Of a DNA stretch of 22,776 bases, positions 21,410 through 22,776 are shown piece by piece. The DNA is from an uncultured Oscillospiraceae bacterium. Lineage in GTDB: Bacteria > Bacillota > Clostridia > Oscillospirales > Acutalibacteraceae. The position numbers were made by a program, and so were the translations under genes. The stretch spans positions 1 through 22,776 of the forward strand of contig CABSLQ010000047.1 of the NCBI GenBank assembly GCA_902478605.1. The letters are read 5' to 3'. The notes beneath the pieces are model-generated. The model did no database searches and was not told the DNA's origin. It saw only the letters and a list, made by a program, of their open reading frames with translations. How positions within the stretch are numbered: the first letter of the stretch is position 1; each line of letters opens with the position of its first letter.

Positions 21410-22180
21410 TCAGGCGTTTTCCTTCATCTGCGCGTAGGCGGCGCGCACCTCTTTCATTTTGCCGCAGGACATCTTGCCCTCGGGGCACGGCCCGTTCAGG
21501 CAGGACGGCCCCGCGTTTTTGAACAGGTGCGGCGCCACCGGCAGGCAGAGCGCCAGCATGCGCCGGGCCAGCTCGCGGATCTCCCACTGCGCCCGGTTGC
21601 AGCAGCGGTGGTGGAAAAAGTTCATCAGGCTGCGGGCGTTCATGGTCATCATGATTTTGGTCGTGCAGGCATTGGGCAGCACAAAACGCGCATCCTCGAT
21701 GGCCTGCTTTTCGGCGGCGCGGTTCGCCGCCTTCTCCTCCATACCGCCGGCGAGCAGCGTCTGCAGGTGCCGTTCCTTCAGCAAGACGGTCAGGCGCTCA
21801 TAATGGCGCTGATCCTCCTCCATGGCGCGGCGGTATTCCGCCGCCGCCTCGGGAATCGCCTCAATTTCGGGCGGCACGACGTATTCAAACATCTTTTCCC
21901 GCACATACCGCTGGCTCTGCACGCTGTAAGAGGCGATCCGATGCCGCGTCAGCTGCGCGAGCAGCGAACGGGACACCCCTTCGATGCCGAAGGTAAAGGA
22001 CACATGCTCAATCGGGCTTTCATGGCCGATTTCGGCCAGCATGTCCACAAAGGAAGCGGTTTTTTCTTCCGTAAGCCCCTCCATCACCTCGTCGATGGTG
22101 GCGGGCGAATAGCACAGGCGCGCCGCGGAAGCGAGCAGATGCTCCGGCTCCGGCGTGTGTGCGATCAGCGTGACTTTCAT
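21410..22180 (-). CDS. thyX: FAD-dependent thymidylate synthase ThyX
   Basis: The 256-residue protein carries the ThyX signature RHRxxSxxxxSxR as R79-H-R-I-A-S84-Y-S-V-Q-S-Q-R91, plus HESPIEHVSFTFGIEGVSRSLLAQLTRHR and VLPNACTTKIMMTMNARSLMNFFHHRCCNRAQWEIRELA. It makes dTMP from dUMP using methylene-tetrahydrofolate, NADPH and flavin, in the cytoplasm as a tetramer. The tail GPSCLNGPCPEGKMSCGKM has three cysteines spaced x4 and x6, a possible metal site also seen in other Firmicute ThyX proteins. The start at 22180 has AAAGG about 11 bases upstream and is preceded by a strong promoter (22247-22275). It is the first gene of the thyX-tmk block. Confidence 0.96.
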   Translation of the reverse strand: MKVTLIAHTPEPEHLLASAARLCYSPATIDEVMEGLTEEKTASFVDMLAEIGHESPIEHVSFTFGIEGVSRSLLAQLTRHRIASYSVQSQRYVREKMFEYVVPPEIEAIPEAAAEYRRAMEEDQRHYERLTVLLKERHLQTLLAGGMEEKAANRAAEKQAIEDARFVLPNACTTKIMMTMNARSLMNFFHHRCCNRAQWEIRELARRMLALCLPVAPHLFKNAGPSCLNGPCPEGKMSCGKMKEVRAAYAQMKENA

Positions 22181-22246
22181 GCAAATGCCAACCTTTCCCG
22201 GCCGTCCGCGGCCGTGCCGTTCCTATCGTTTGCTGCATTTCTTATG

Positions 22247-22275
22247 AGTATACCAGATTATGCGCCGGGATTCAA
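22247..22275 (-). promoter_or_regulatory. thyX: Sigma-A-like promoter for thyX
   Basis: Minus strand: TTGAAT (22275-22270), 17-base spacer, TATACT (22252-22247), about 67 bases before the thyX ATG. The hexamers are the same as those of the coaX promoter. Confidence 0.75.
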
Positions 22276-22297
22276 GCCAATTGCCGCGTAAAAAGCC

Positions 22298-22326
22298 TTG
22301 ACAGCGGGAATGGCCGGTAAGATAAT
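22298..22326 (+). promoter_or_regulatory. Sigma-A-like promoter for the esterase gene
   Basis: Consensus TTGACA (22298-22303), 17-base spacer, GATAAT (22321-22326), followed 33 bases later by the ATG at 22360, which has an AAAGGGGGA ribosome site. Confidence 0.75.
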
Positions 22327-22359
22327 GGAGAAAACCAAACCATTAAAGGGGGACTGTGC

Positions 22360-22776
22360 ATGCTGGGAATACGGGAGGGCATGGTGATGCAGCGCGGCGC
22401 GGACGATACCTGCGCCGTCTGGCTGGAGAGCGAAAGCCCGGTGGAAGCGGTGCGGTACGAGGGGGCCGCAGACGGCGCGGCAGCGGTGGAAGCGGTCGGC
22501 GGCCGCTATCGGGTCACCGGCATTCCGGCGGGCGGGCCGTACACCGTATGGATAGGGGAAACCGCTTACCGCGATATATATGTGGGCGATGTCTGGCTGC
22601 TGGCCGGGCAGTCCAATATGGAGGGGGTCGGCTGGCTGACGCCGGAAGACCAGGCCTTCGAGGGAAACAAACGGGTGCGGGCCCTTTATATGGACGATGC
22701 CTGGCGTCCCGCCAGGCATCCCAGCTTGTCAAAGAAGGTGGAGTTAAGCATGCGCAAAACACCGTCTTTTGGGAAA
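22360..22776 (+). CDS. Sialate O-acetylesterase-like SGNH hydrolase, N-terminal part (runs off the window)
   Basis: The frame is open from the ATG at 22360 to the last base, giving 139 residues. After a beta-rich N-terminal region it reads RDIYVGDVWLLAGQSNMEGVGWL; the GQSNMEG block, with the nucleophile serine, is the classical first motif of the SGNH/sialate O-acetylesterase family. These enzymes remove acetyl groups from sialic acids or other glycans such as xylan. No signal peptide is seen at this start, so a cytoplasmic enzyme acting on imported sugars is likely. The remaining catalytic residues lie beyond the window. It is divergent from thyX and has a strong promoter and ribosome site. 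Confidence 0.85.
   Translation, partial: MLGIREGMVMQRGADDTCAVWLESESPVEAVRYEGAADGAAAVEAVGGRYRVTGIPAGGPYTVWIGETAYRDIYVGDVWLLAGQSNMEGVGWLTPEDQAFEGNKRVRALYMDDAWRPARHPSLSKKVELSMRKTPSFGK

Noticed and set aside
1..22776. CRISPR array, insertion sequence, prophage or tRNA gene
   Set aside because: No regularly spaced repeats, transposase or integrase motifs, or tRNA-like T-loop/anticodon patterns were seen on reading through the window; this was not a computed search.

Overview
The window looks like the chromosome of a GC-rich (roughly 60-65% by eye) Gram-positive of the class Clostridia, most likely an Oscillospiraceae-like gut anaerobe. The reasons are the family-level similarity of nearly every protein to clostridial types (RqcH/NFACT, CoaX, ThyX, DUF1858, DUF6624, a PTPS-related membrane protein), strong AGGAGG-type ribosome sites, sigma-A-like promoters and many intrinsic terminators. 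No rRNA, tRNA, CRISPR array, insertion sequence or prophage was recognised. This is mainly housekeeping DNA, not an obvious mobile island.

Layout. At the left edge is a broken URO-D-family fragment (70-333, minus). Next come rqcH (ribosome rescue, minus) and, divergently, a large PTPS-related membrane protein (plus). The latter converges on, and overlaps, the minus-strand group nif3-like / trmK / DUF1858 / small membrane protein / HD phosphohydrolase / DUF6624. A divergent promoter region at about 7.5 kb starts the plus-strand pair coaX (pantothenate kinase) and an ECF S component that is probably a pantothenate transporter. A perfect bidirectional terminator at 9121-9157 separates this pair from a minus-strand two-component operon (response regulator, six-TM histidine kinase, small anchored protein). 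A MATE transporter follows, then a long minus-strand block read from right to left: thyX, tmk, a DUF2156 protein, a structured 234-bp spacer, a DJ-1 protein, 5-formyltetrahydrofolate cyclo-ligase, mltG, a U32 (tRNA-hydroxylation type) protein and a penicillin-binding transpeptidase. A sialate O-acetylesterase-like gene starts divergently from thyX and runs off the right edge.

How the genes fit together. thyX, tmk and the folate cyclo-ligase serve dTTP and folate metabolism. coaX plus the ECF gene form a vitamin B5 uptake and activation pair. mltG, the U32 gene and the PBP resemble the Bacillus subtilis yrrL-yrrN/O-pbpI neighbourhood, which links peptidoglycan synthesis and tRNA modification. 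trmK and nif3 reproduce the conserved yqfN-yqfO pair.

The features most worth a second look are non-coding. The spacer at 19567-19800 is densely structured and may be an RNA or a small ORF. The DUF1858 gene is bracketed by two related, outward-facing hairpins, with a promoter whose transcript would begin in one of them and a terminator pressed against the trmK ribosome site. A perfect 20-bp palindrome sits in front of the PBP gene. A pair of divergent promoters appears to share a single palindromic -10 box. No complete novel defence or biosynthetic system could be demonstrated.
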